Part shown: in pieces, positions 1 through 7,216 of the stretch | How the letters are laid out: the number at the start of each line of letters is the position of its first letter | Numbering within the stretch: position 1 is the stretch's first letter | Origin: DATAXI01 sp963756185 | GTDB taxonomy: Bacteria; Verrucomicrobiota; Verrucomicrobiia; Chthoniobacterales; Chthoniobacteraceae | Assembly: GCA_963756185.1 (NCBI GenBank) | Contig: CAVWMS010000001.1 | Location: forward strand, 310,001 to 374,000 | Reading direction: 5' to 3' | DNA: 64,000 nucleotides | Translations under genes and position numbers: made by a program | Notes under the pieces: model-generated | What the model was told of the DNA's origin: nothing | The model's input: the letters and a program-made list of their open reading frames with translations, nothing else | Databases searched by the model: none

Positions 1-97
1 GTACCGAGAGGTGGTAGTACTTCCGCAGATTCCGGCGTCCCGTGCAAAAGCCAATACCCAGTGCCAGTACCAGCCAAATGATCGCGTATTTTTTCAT
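1..97 (-). CDS. Partial small protein with hydrophobic N-terminus
   Basis: Reading the minus strand from the ATG at 97 gives an open frame that runs off the left edge of the window. Its first residues are MKKYAIIWLVLALGIGF, a short Lys-rich start followed by a hydrophobic run, which fits a signal peptide or single membrane anchor. Only 32 residues are visible, so the family cannot be named. No strong ribosome binding site is visible. The start is chosen only because it is the first ATG in a frame with a plausible export signal. Confidence 0.4.
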   Translation of the reverse strand, partial: MKKYAIIWLVLALGIGFCTGRRNLRKYYHLSV

Positions 98-223
98 TGG
101 GCGACGTTTTGCTGAGTCGAATAGCCATCAATGGTAGAAGCCCCCGAGCTGGTGTCAACACTGGTTCAAAGCGGAGGGCCGCCACCCTGGATTGCCGCTG
201 AAATTCCGCCTCTGCCCATTCAC

Positions 224-481
224 CTAACGCCCGAAGCGAATTGCCACAATCAGAACTATCCAGAAAATTCCCGGTGCAGCAGAAATTGCTGTGTTGATCC
301 GAAAGCCCCTTGTGAAGTTTCGATGGGCAGTCGCAATTAAAATTCCCCCTGCGCAAGTGAAGGTGAAGCTTAGGATTATGGCGAAAATAGGCGCCCTGGA
401 GCTTTGGGACGAAAGTGCATTCAACGCGGCAGCCAGCGGAATGAATGACAGCCAACGGCAAGCCAGGATCAATGCATTCAT
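224..481 (-). CDS. Hypothetical small membrane protein
   Basis: This 85-residue minus-strand frame has three hydrophobic stretches (about residues 8-22, 30-50 and 66-82) separated by short polar loops with Arg/Asn, as expected for a small integral membrane protein. It lies on the same strand as the partial gene at the left edge and 127 bases upstream of it. Overlapping plus-strand frames (131-340, 291-518) lack such organisation and look like shadows. I recognise no family. Confidence is limited because the start has no clear ribosome binding site. Confidence 0.35.
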   Translation of the reverse strand: MNALILACRWLSFIPLAAALNALSSQSSRAPIFAIILSFTFTCAGGILIATAHRNFTRGFRINTAISAAPGIFWIVLIVAIRFGR

Positions 482-594
482 GAAGTTGGAATTAGAAGCA
501 GCAATCCTGCCACTTTAGCCGAACGGATAATCTGGGCCTGATTTTGGGTCGGACGGTTTTGAAATCGAGAATGTGTGACCGTGCGGGGCGGGTA

Positions 595-654
595 CCCGGG
601 GTTTCGCCCGCTTGCTCAACCCCGGGCTTGTGGCTGTTTGACCCCGTTGGGGTC
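595..654. repeat. Intergenic hairpin-rich repeat
   Basis: Two inverted repeats lie close together: CCCGGGGTT (595-603) pairs with AACCCCGGG (618-626), and GACCCC (640-645) pairs with GGGGTC (649-654) across a 3-base loop. They sit in a 500-base stretch (482-996) in which I see no convincing gene. The GACCCCGTTGGGGTC core resembles intergenic repeats I associate with Planctomycetes/Verrucomicrobia genomes, but I cannot check copy number. The small frames crossing it (492-780) are low-complexity and probably not coding. Confidence 0.35.
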
Positions 655-996
655 TGGACGTTAGGCAAGCCTCCGGCCTTGCGTTGGGAAATGAAGCGTT
701 GGAATCGGACATGGCCTCGGAATCCGGGTCTCGAATCTTCTGAACCGGATGACACTCAATCACTTGGCCGAGGAGGATGAGCGTGCTGCCTACCGATGGG
801 GTGGGCGCTTCTCGCAGTGGGCGGTGATCTATTACTGGTGAGCAACGTCATGCTTTTTGTGTGCGCCATCGGCCGTTCGGCTGTGTTCAAAGGTGTGAGA
901 GTTTGGAAATTGGGAATATGCGTCCCGTGGCGCATTTAAGCATGCGCCTGGCAACAACCCCGGAAACTGGCGCAGACGAATGGATGAATACGGAGG

Positions 997-1803
997 ATGC
1001 AAAAAGACATCGACCATTTCCAAGGGGCCGGCGGCCCGGGGAAAGCCGGCTCGCGGCCCAAGCCTGGACCGGAATTCCAGACCAGAGGCTTGCCGCCGCG
1101 GCGGGGGTCGCTCCTTTGGTATCTCTTGATTCTGCTCGCGTTCCAGTGGTTTTGGCTGGAAGGGGCGCGGAAGCTGGAAGTTGTGACGATCCCGTACAGC
1201 GAGTTCAAGACCGATGTCGCCAAGGGGAAGGTCGAGACGGCGATTGTGGCCGAGACGGAAATCACGGGCCAAATCCGCGGCGCGGCCCCCGGCACGGAAA
1301 AACCGGCGGTGGTCAATCCCTCTCCGACGGCAATGCCTGAGGCGAGTGAGGCGAAGGGGGCGAAAGAGGCAAGCCCTTCGCCGTCGGCGGAAAAGGCGAA
1401 AGCGTCTCCAACCCCGGAAAGCTTTATGTTTCGCACGGTTCGCGTGGAGGACCCCGACCTGGTGCGCGAGATGGTGAAGGCCGGCGTAAAATTCTCCGGT
1501 GAGCGTCCCAGCTTCCTCTCGCAGTTTTTGTGGGCGTGGGTAGTGCCGATCGGGGTCATGTTCCTTCTGTGGAGTTTTTTGTCGCGGCGCATGTCCGGGA
1601 TGGGAAAATCGATCCTCGACTTCGGGTCGAGCAAGGCGCGGCTGGTGGCGGAGCAGGACACGAAGGTCGGCTTCGACGATGTGGCGGGCTGCGAGGAGGC
1701 GAAGTACGAGCTGCAGGAGGTGGTGAATTTCTTGAAGGAACCGAGCCGCTACCAGGCGCTCGGCGCGAAGATTCCTAAAGGGGTGCTGCTCGTCGGGCCG
1801 CCG
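997..1803 (+). pseudogene. ftsH: Truncated FtsH (membrane AAA+ protease), N-terminal part only
   Basis: The first 269 codons match the N-terminal half of FtsH, the membrane-anchored ATP-dependent zinc protease. A first membrane helix lies near residues 38-54. A periplasmic domain follows, with a Pro/Ala/Ser-rich insert. A second helix is near 176-194, and then comes the conserved stretch SSKARLVAEQDTKVGFDDVA leading to KGVLLVGPP. The frame should continue with the Walker A residues (GTGKT) but changes abruptly at 1803-1804 into the antisense of an abiEii-like gene. The AAA+ domain after that point and the whole protease domain with its HExxH site are therefore missing. The frame stays open to 2010 only by chance. 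The protein cannot be functional as written. Either a rearrangement or a mis-join created the junction. Confidence 0.85.
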
Positions 1804-1935
1804 GATACGCTGCAAATCTACGCGTTCCGACTTTGCGGTAGTGGCGAGCCGATCCTCCAGCGCCCGACGGAATGCCGTCGCCGTATCGTAATGCTTCGCC
1901 TTCAATGCCGCGCCTCCATCAGGCGTCGGAGCCAC
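1798..1935 (-). pseudogene. AbiEii/AbiGii-type nucleotidyltransferase toxin, N-terminal fragment
   Basis: Starting at the ATG at 1935 on the minus strand, about 46 codons read like the start of an AbiEii-family toxin (a lysine- and alanine-rich helix, then ALEDRLATTAKSERVDLQRI). The start overlaps the end of the preceding abiEi gene by 34 bases, the usual arrangement of this bicistronic toxin-antitoxin system. The homology ends at CGGCGG (positions 1803-1798). Beyond it the frame is antisense ftsH and no longer toxin-like. The nucleotidyltransferase catalytic motif is absent, so the toxin is inactive. The call depends on operon position plus a short N-terminal match. Confidence 0.6.
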
Positions 1936-2516
1936 GAAGGAATGTCGCTCCGGGCACAGGCTGCCACAGCCTGTTTTCGGGTAATCAGGCCCCGGCTTTG
2001 GCCTTCGTGAAATGCCTGGATAATGAGATCATGATCGGCGTCACCGGAAGCGGCGAGGTCCAGAATTGCCCTCATTGGCGTTGTTACCGCATATCCGTGC
2101 TGCTTGATGATTTCATCGGGAGCAAGCTGTGCTTTGTGCAGTCTCAGAATTGCCGGCACCTCACCACTGCGGCGAAAATCAGGAGGCACCGTCATATGGA
2201 GCTTTGCGGGATTCGCATCGGAGAGTTCTTTGACGCTGAGCGCCGTCAGGTGGGAGTACACCCCTTGCGGCTTGCCCTCCCGGTTTCGCGACCAGAGTGA
2301 CCAGAGCACGAGCTGGCCCTCTTCGCTGAGCGGATACTTGCGCAGCCGGTAAATGCCCCGGTGCTCCCGCACCCAATTGCCGGCCTGGACGTGATAGCTG
2401 TGTGTGCTTCGAGCGTACCCTGCGGCGACCGCTTGCGGGGTGGAGAAATACCCCTGCTGGCTCTCTGCGATTTCGAATAGCTGCTCAGAGTCGGGCTTTG
2501 CAGGTAGCGCACTCAT
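1902..2516 (-). CDS. abiEi: AbiEi-family antitoxin / transcriptional regulator
   Basis: This 204-residue protein has the layout of type IV AbiEi antitoxins. An N-terminal winged-helix segment (residues about 10-60, with QQGYFSTPQAVAAGYARSTH) is followed by a C-terminal domain containing RAILDLAASGD. AbiEi proteins repress their own operon and neutralise the AbiEii nucleotidyltransferase. It lies directly upstream of, and overlaps, the remains of the abiEii gene, which supports the assignment. The start ATG abuts a perfect 17-base inverted repeat that is a good candidate for its own operator. The gene looks intact, so an orphan antitoxin persists after loss of its toxin. Confidence 0.8.
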   Translation of the reverse strand: MSALPAKPDSEQLFEIAESQQGYFSTPQAVAAGYARSTHSYHVQAGNWVREHRGIYRLRKYPLSEEGQLVLWSLWSRNREGKPQGVYSHLTALSVKELSDANPAKLHMTVPPDFRRSGEVPAILRLHKAQLAPDEIIKQHGYAVTTPMRAILDLAASGDADHDLIIQAFHEGQSRGLITRKQAVAACARSDIPSWLRRLMEARH

Positions 2517-2552
2517 GTTCAGGAATCCTGAACAAATATGTCACATTGTTCA
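2517..2552 (-). promoter_or_regulatory. Candidate AbiEi autoregulatory operator
   Basis: Immediately upstream of the abiEi start lies GTTCAGGAATCCTGAAC (2517-2533), a perfect inverted repeat around one central base that also covers the ribosome binding site. Its outer half-site is reused in a second inverted repeat, TGAACAA (2529-2535) with TTGTTCA (2546-2552). Three GTTCA-type half-sites in 36 bases, touching the start codon, fit the known autoregulation of abiE operons by AbiEi binding to inverted repeats. Binding is inferred. Confidence 0.5.
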
Positions 2553-3115
2553 AGCTCGAAAAGGATCAATATTTCAGCCCGCCCCTGCGATTTGTCTCTG
2601 TGCCTGCACTTGCAGGCGGAACGGAGGTATTGGGGCAGGAAACAGCGCACCTTTTCCTACACCTTCCAGGCCCGGCACCGAATGAGCCGGGGCGAGCGAC
2701 AGCGAGGAGGACCTTGGCAAAGCAGTCGATAGGAAGCCTCCCCAATTGACCCTTGGAGGCTGAGCACTGGCTGCCAGTCCTTGGGTCTGTCGCGGAGGGT
2801 AGGCCAGCCATTGTCCCACCCTGCCGGATATTCTCGCGTGTATGGCCGCGTTTCACCCAAAAATCTACCCGTCCCCAATCGATTCCACTCCACGGGAGGG
2901 CCGCAAGAGGCTCGAATTTGGGTGCCAGGTGGAGAGGCTGGCGTGATTGCCGCATTTCGGCTTGATGCGTACATCATGCCCCATAAAAATACATGCCCCC
3001 AAGGCGGGTTATGAGTGGCATGACATATCGCGCGGTTTTCCGGCAGGCATTCGGTTCGCCTGCACACTCCCCTTGCTCGTGCCAATTCCGCCTGGCTGAC
3101 GGCCCGGAAGCTCGG
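2553..3115. other. Stretch without a recognisable gene
   Basis: Several overlapping frames of 60-140 codons cross this region on both strands (for example 2566-2955 and 2657-3085, minus). They have no domain, no clear ribosome binding site and biased composition, so I treat them as chance frames. No tRNA, terminator or transposase remnant was seen. Confidence 0.4.
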
Positions 3116-3607
3116 CTACCGAAATCGAATATTGCCCGGAGACGGGTCGTGCATGTGAATGCCGAGGTCCTGCAACTCGCCAAGGATCCTCCGCGCCATC
3201 GGCCAGTCGGAGCCAAATTGCTCCTCATTCTTCCGGGTCCATTCCTCCCATATCTCGTCCGAAAACTCCGGCGCGGAGTCCAGGTAAGCGGCGGCGAAAT
3301 CCAGCACGAACGGCGGCATCACAATGGTTATTTTCAGCGCCAGCAATTCATCATCGAAATCCAGCAGGTGAGGGACATCAAATCCAAGAATCTCCGACAC
3401 CCCCAATTCCTTCAACCGCTCATACACCCGCCGCTCCCGGAGGTACGGCTCCGGCGAATAGTGAACCTTCAGCGCCGCCGGCCCGATTTCCGCGTTGCTT
3501 TCGACCGCGAAAACAATACCGTGGATGCCGGTGCCGAGCCGTTCCAGCAGACGCGACCCGTTGCGGGCGGACCAGGCTTCGGCATTCGCTATTGTGTCTT
3601 CATCCAT
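3116..3607 (-). CDS. Small protein-kinase-fold protein
   Basis: The 163-residue product has pieces of a protein-kinase fold: a glycine-containing N-terminal segment RLGTGIHGIVFAVES (about residues 23-37), a lysine in ALKVHYS that fits the ATP-binding Lys, and near the C-terminus HMHDPSPGNIRFR, which resembles the HxD...N catalytic loop. It ends right after the catalytic loop, without a DFG motif or full C-lobe, so it is much shorter than a typical kinase. It may be a truncated or minimal kinase-like protein. It is divergently transcribed from the short gene at 3651, with 43 bases between the starts. Substrate and function are unknown. Confidence 0.6.
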   Translation of the reverse strand: MDEDTIANAEAWSARNGSRLLERLGTGIHGIVFAVESNAEIGPAALKVHYSPEPYLRERRVYERLKELGVSEILGFDVPHLLDFDDELLALKITIVMPPFVLDFAAAYLDSAPEFSDEIWEEWTRKNEEQFGSDWPMARRILGELQDLGIHMHDPSPGNIRFR

Positions 3608-3650
3608 CCTGATCTCTTCCGGTCATGCCGGCCATTCGGCCGAAGTGAAG

Positions 3651-3854
3651 ATGCGCCTGCTCGTCAATGGAACATCGCTCCCGGTAGGCCAGCTTGGCCC
3701 GGATTTTCTGCTCTTGAAGACGCCTTTCGACCATCCGCCGGCAGACGCCACCATCGTCCTCTGCGTGGACGGGAACGAGCGCCAGTGGAACGTCCACTTG
3801 CCGGAGGGCATCTCCGCCGGGTCCAGGCGGGTCGTCATCGCGGCGAGCCGGTAA
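3651..3854 (+). CDS. Hypothetical 67-residue protein
   Basis: The product reads as a compact beta-rich domain (MRLLVNGTSLPVGQLGPDF then TIVLCVDGNERQWNVHLPEG and a final SRRVVIA strand). The pattern resembles a small conserved hypothetical family I have seen in Verrucomicrobia and Planctomycetes, without known function. The start at 3651 has GAAG just upstream (GAAGTGAAGATG). The same frame is open further upstream but only over the divergent kinase-like gene. It shares a 43-base divergent promoter region with that gene and may be co-regulated. Confidence 0.6.
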   Translation: MRLLVNGTSLPVGQLGPDFLLLKTPFDHPPADATIVLCVDGNERQWNVHLPEGISAGSRRVVIAASR

Positions 3855-4007
3855 AAACGGGGAATACACCGGGGCTGCGGTCGCAACGCCCCTGCGGATC
3901 CGAGGGTGGCGTTTTGCGCTTCTCTTTCCATGTAGCGGCGCATAGCATTTTTAACATTCCCCTGATTCTTTGAACGATTTAGCGGAAAAGCGAACGGTCA
4001 GGAAGGT

Positions 4008-4526
4008 ATGAATCCCCCTTCGACTTACGAACAATTCTTCCAGAGGGCCACCGGCGGCCACAAACCGTTTGATTACCAAACGCGCCTGGCCGAAGACCCA
4101 GAATGCAGGTCGCGCCTCATCAATGTCCCCACCGGCCTTGGCAAGACCGCCGCCGTCGTTCTGGCATGGCTGTGGAATCGCGTTGAACAAAAACCGTCCG
4201 ATTGGCCGCGCCGCCTCGTCTATTGCCTGCCAATGCGTACACTCGTTGAACAGACGGCGAGAGAAGTGGACAATTGGCTTGAAAATCTCGTCGCAGGTGC
4301 AGACGAACTGGGCCTCAATGAGGACGCCAAGAAGCGTCTCGGATGGCTAGCCGATCATTCCCCTGTTATCCTCATGGGCGGGGAAGACAGCGGCGAGTGG
4401 GACATCTATCCCGAGTGCGAAGCCATCCTCATCGGCACGCAGGACATGCTCCTCTCCCGTGCGCTGAATCGCGGTTATGGCATGAGCCGCTACCGCTGGC
4501 CGATGCACTTCGGGTTGAAGCATTGA
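4008..4526 (+). pseudogene. cas3: Type I-G (I-U) Cas3 helicase, truncated N-terminal fragment
   Basis: The first 168 residues match the helicase N-terminus of the CRISPR effector nuclease-helicase Cas3 as found in type I-G systems (FFQRATGGHKPFDYQTRLA, then Walker A in NVPTGLGKTAAVVLAW near residues 39-54, and an RLVYCLPMRTLVEQT strand). Homology stops after RYRWPMHFGL at 4517. The next bases are the 3' end of a CRISPR repeat and a spacer, which supply an accidental stop at 4524. The DEAD/H box, second helicase domain and HD nuclease are missing, as are all other cas genes. No interference complex can be encoded here. Confidence 0.85.
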
Positions 4527-5093
4527 ATGAGCGCACGGCACGCCGCAGCATTGCGGGGTTTCCGCGCTCACGTGAGCGCGGCCCCATTGAAGCTGCACAT
4601 CGGGGAAATCATGCCAGTCGCTGATCAGGTCGTTTCCGCGCTCACGTGAGCGCGGCCCCATTGAAGCTCCGATGAACTGGTGGCGGCTCTGGCGTTCCTG
4701 AATCGGTTTCCGCGCTCACGTGAGCGCGGCCCCATTGAAGCCTCGAAGAGGGGGCGGAGGCGTCGCTGGCGGACTTGCGTTTCCGCGCTCACGTGAGCGC
4801 GGCCCCATTGAAGCTCCTGAGCGCGTCCGCCGCCGCTCTCTGCTCATCGGCGTTTCCGCGCTCACGTGAGCGCGGCCCCATTGAAGCATCTTAGTAGGAT
4901 TCAACTGCCGTATTATACATGGGTTTCCGCGCTCACGTGAGCGCGGCCCCATTGAAGCACGGGGACGGGATCGGCGCCGACGATTGGGACGTTGGTTTCC
5001 GCGCTCACGTGAGCGCGGCCCCATTGAAGCATATACGAATACGATTCGTATTCATTTTGGCGACGTGCTGTTTCCGCGCTCACGTGAGCGCGG
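4515..5093 (+). CRISPR. CRISPR array: 7 full repeats, 2 partial repeats, 8 spacers
   Basis: Seven identical 36-base repeats start at 4558, 4632, 4706, 4779, 4852, 4923 and 4995. Each begins GTTT, contains the perfect palindrome CCGCGCTCACGTGAGCGCGG and ends CCCCATTGAAGC. An eighth at 5070 keeps only its first 24-25 bases, the usual sign of the leader-distal end. At the other end, TTGAAGC (4515-4521) is the tail of one more repeat, followed by a 36-base spacer (4522-4557), so the array formerly extended further left. Spacers measure 36, 38, 38, 37, 37, 35, 36 and 39 bases. The ATTGAAGC end fits type I-C/I-G repeats and indicates plus-strand crRNA. No leader, cas1 or cas2 is present. Spacer targets cannot be identified without a search. 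Confidence 0.97.
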
Positions 5094-5177
5094 CGGGGTG
5101 GGGTTTTCTTTAACTGCGCTTCTCAGCGCGTTGCGCCGACGGAAGCGGCAACGGATTCGGTCCGGCAACCTCCTCGC

Positions 5178-5214
5178 GAATCGCGACACCATGTCGCGAT
5201 TCATGTCGCGATTT
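5178..5214. repeat. Inverted and direct TGTCGCGATT repeats downstream of CRISPR array
   Basis: GAATCGCGACA (5178-5188) and TGTCGCGATTC (5192-5202) form an 11-bp perfect hairpin with a 3-base loop, and TGTCGCGATT is repeated directly at 5204-5213. The stretch 5094-5398 between the CRISPR array and hipA otherwise contains no gene I can support. There is no T-run after the hairpin, so it is not a typical intrinsic terminator; a protein-binding site is possible. Confidence 0.4.
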
Positions 5215-5398
5215 GCTGTTTGGTCTGGATTCTTGTCGGGATTCCCGTTTGACCTATCTCGCAATGGTTGAGTCCCGACACATTGTCGGAATTACGGGAA
5301 AGCTCGAAGGCCAATTCCCCAAGCAACGTAGCGCGGCGTCTTCGACGATGGATTCGTTGAGGCTCACGGTGGGAATCAAAAAATCAGTCCTTCACGCA

Positions 5399-6697
5399 TC
5401 AGGGAAAAGAGAGCCGGTGGGTCTTCTGTATCCCAGCACTCCTGCTCTTCGGAACTCGCGCTTGTTCCGCGAATTCCGGCCAGCGCCGCACCGCCGCGCA
5501 CACTTCTCCCACTATCCTTTCAGCCCGGCCACGCTTCATCAATGCGCTTTTCGCGCACACGCGGAAATCTTCCATCGTGAATCCATCCCGTTTGCCATTC
5601 ATCGTCATCTGATGCGTCGCGGTAAAGCTCCCGCCGGGATTGAAGCTGTAAGATACATCAAACGCCGGCGCCAGCGACCATCGGCCCTCCTTGTCCATCA
5701 GGAAGGCGATGTTCTTCACATGGTCATCCTGGTTCCGCGCCACGATGTTAAACACCATTCGCCGGAACTCCTCCTCCGTTGCCCGCATCGGCAGATCCAG
5801 TTGGCGGATCATTAGAAACGCCTGCTCATAGGCGTAGGCCCCCGGCTCGTTGAAATCGAAATGCCCCAGCGCGCCGAGCGACTGCATATGCAGCTTTTCG
5901 CCCCCTGCCAGCCGGTCAAACCGCCGCGTCATGAAGTGACGCCGCCCATTCTCCTCCAGCAGCCGGCACTCACTCATTTCGATCCCGGCCGCTCGCGCCA
6001 TCAGGTAATACGCATACTCGATCGCCCCGTAGCCCTTCGGGTCTTCCATCTCCTTGTCCCGATTGCCCGTCACGCCGTCAAACTTGAGCAGCCAGTAATC
6101 GAATCCATCCCCCGCCGCGATCTGCCCGGAGCGCACCTCGTTCGTCTCCCGGTTCCATGCGATCACCGCCTTTGCCCGCGCCCCACCCGCCGGAGTTCCC
6201 ACCCTTAGAATGTCCCTCAGCGCCTTCTGCTGACCCGGACCCGAAAAGTCACCCTTCAGCCTGCCACGCTCCGTGAGGATTTCCGACGCCAGCTTTACCA
6301 ACTCGTCGATTTCAATCCTCGTCGCCCGGGTCGGCTTCGGCCCCAACGCCGGCGCAAACTCCAGCGCGCCCATCCCTCGCGTTCCCGTATAGCAAAGCCG
6401 CTCCACCGCATGGAAACTCTCCGGCGTCCGGCCCTGTCTCGCCAGCCAGGCGTCGATCAACGCATTGCCGAACCGATCCGGCAGACTGTCTGCCAGCAGT
6501 CCCGGCAGCCCGTGAAATGTTCTTAGCGGCAGTTCAGGGAAAAGATACACCCGGTCGCTCAGAGGCATCGTAATCGGCGAAATCTCGATCCCGCTCCGGG
6601 CAAAATCCGGATCGTATTGAAACGCCGCATACTCTCCTCCCTTCTCCAGCGACGCCGCGCCAATCGTTCGTCCCCACAGTTGCACCCTCGCCGTCAC
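5399..6697 (-). CDS. hipA: HipA-family serine/threonine kinase toxin
   Basis: HipA toxins are kinases that phosphorylate aminoacyl-tRNA synthetases and induce dormancy. The 432-residue protein has the N-terminal HipA domain (VYLFPELPLRTFHGLPGLLA near residue 50, then DSLPDRFGNALID) and the C-terminal kinase core: LLKFDG, the catalytic NQDDHVKN segment near residue 325, and LAPAFDVSYSF. Length is normal. Its start overlaps the hipB stop by 4 bases (6694-6697), so the two are translationally coupled. The catalytic residues appear intact, so it is probably active and held in check by HipB. Confidence 0.9.
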   Translation of the reverse strand: MTARVQLWGRTIGAASLEKGGEYAAFQYDPDFARSGIEISPITMPLSDRVYLFPELPLRTFHGLPGLLADSLPDRFGNALIDAWLARQGRTPESFHAVERLCYTGTRGMGALEFAPALGPKPTRATRIEIDELVKLASEILTERGRLKGDFSGPGQQKALRDILRVGTPAGGARAKAVIAWNRETNEVRSGQIAAGDGFDYWLLKFDGVTGNRDKEMEDPKGYGAIEYAYYLMARAAGIEMSECRLLEENGRRHFMTRRFDRLAGGEKLHMQSLGALGHFDFNEPGAYAYEQAFLMIRQLDLPMRATEEEFRRMVFNIVARNQDDHVKNIAFLMDKEGRWSLAPAFDVSYSFNPGGSFTATHQMTMNGKRDGFTMEDFRVCAKSALMKRGRAERIVGEVCAAVRRWPEFAEQARVPKSRSAGIQKTHRLSFP

Positions 6698-7047
6698 GAC
6701 TTCTCACCCCAGGTCCACTTTTTGGGCGCGTCTGTCGCAGCCCGGGCGCCTGAGGCGCGCTGCCGCCGTTTGCCCTGCAACTTTAGTTGCTCCATCGGGC
6801 TTGGCGCCGCTTCGGGGATCAGCATCTCAAACCGCTCCAGCAAGCCCAGCGCGCGGCATACCCTCACAAAACCCGATAGCTGAGTCGCTACTTCGCCCGA
6901 TTCCAGCCGCTCCACGGTCCGCTTGGAGACACCCGCCTTCTCCGCCAGCGCGGCCTGCGTCAGGTTCCGTTCCAGCCGGGCGCCGGTCAGCCGTCCCCCC
7001 AATTCCCGGAGAACCCCTTCATCGGAAATCTGTTCTGCTATCTTCAT
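6694..7047 (-). CDS. hipB: HipB-type XRE antitoxin
   Basis: The 117-residue product carries a helix-turn-helix of the XRE/Cro-C1 class at about residues 15-70 (LGGRLTGARLERNLTQAALA, then EKAGVSKRTVERLESG) and a basic C-terminal tail. HipB partners bind HipA and repress the operon. It is the promoter-proximal gene of hipBA and its stop overlaps the hipA start. Three copies of a 14-base partial palindrome in the 90 bases upstream are candidate binding sites. Confidence 0.85.
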   Translation of the reverse strand: MKIAEQISDEGVLRELGGRLTGARLERNLTQAALAEKAGVSKRTVERLESGEVATQLSGFVRVCRALGLLERFEMLIPEAAPSPMEQLKLQGKRRQRASGARAATDAPKKWTWGEKS

Positions 7048-7051
7048 AAGC

Positions 7052-7134
7052 CGTCACGTATGGCGATATACATGCAGATGTCAAATATGATTCGCCATAT
7101 ATGACGATATAAACTTTTCTCGCCTGTTATGACG
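7052..7134 (-). promoter_or_regulatory. Three candidate HipB operators
   Basis: On the plus strand CGTCACGTATGGCG (7052-7065), CGCCATATATGACG (7093-7106) and CGCCTGTTATGACG (7121-7134) are variants of one partial palindrome, with consensus CGYCATAnnnGRCG when read in a common orientation. They cover the region just upstream of the hipB start. A TTGACA hexamer lies between the first two on the coding strand and may be the -35 element. Multiple spaced operators are typical for hipBA autorepression; binding is inferred. Confidence 0.55.
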
Positions 7135-7216
7135 AATACTTGCCCTTGTAAAAGTCACTTCGTCTCACCTGCCGATTTCAACAAGGCGTTTTCTCAAGGC
7201 GCACGAAATATTCCTG

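Noticed and set aside
832..1935. A 367-codon minus frame opposite ftsH
   Set aside because: Only the first about 46 codons are AbiEii-like; the rest is antisense ftsH and Arg/His-rich.
4716..5024. Minus-strand frame of 102 codons inside the CRISPR array
   Set aside because: It repeats MGPRSRERGN every 72-75 bases and is only the translation of the CRISPR repeats; no gene.
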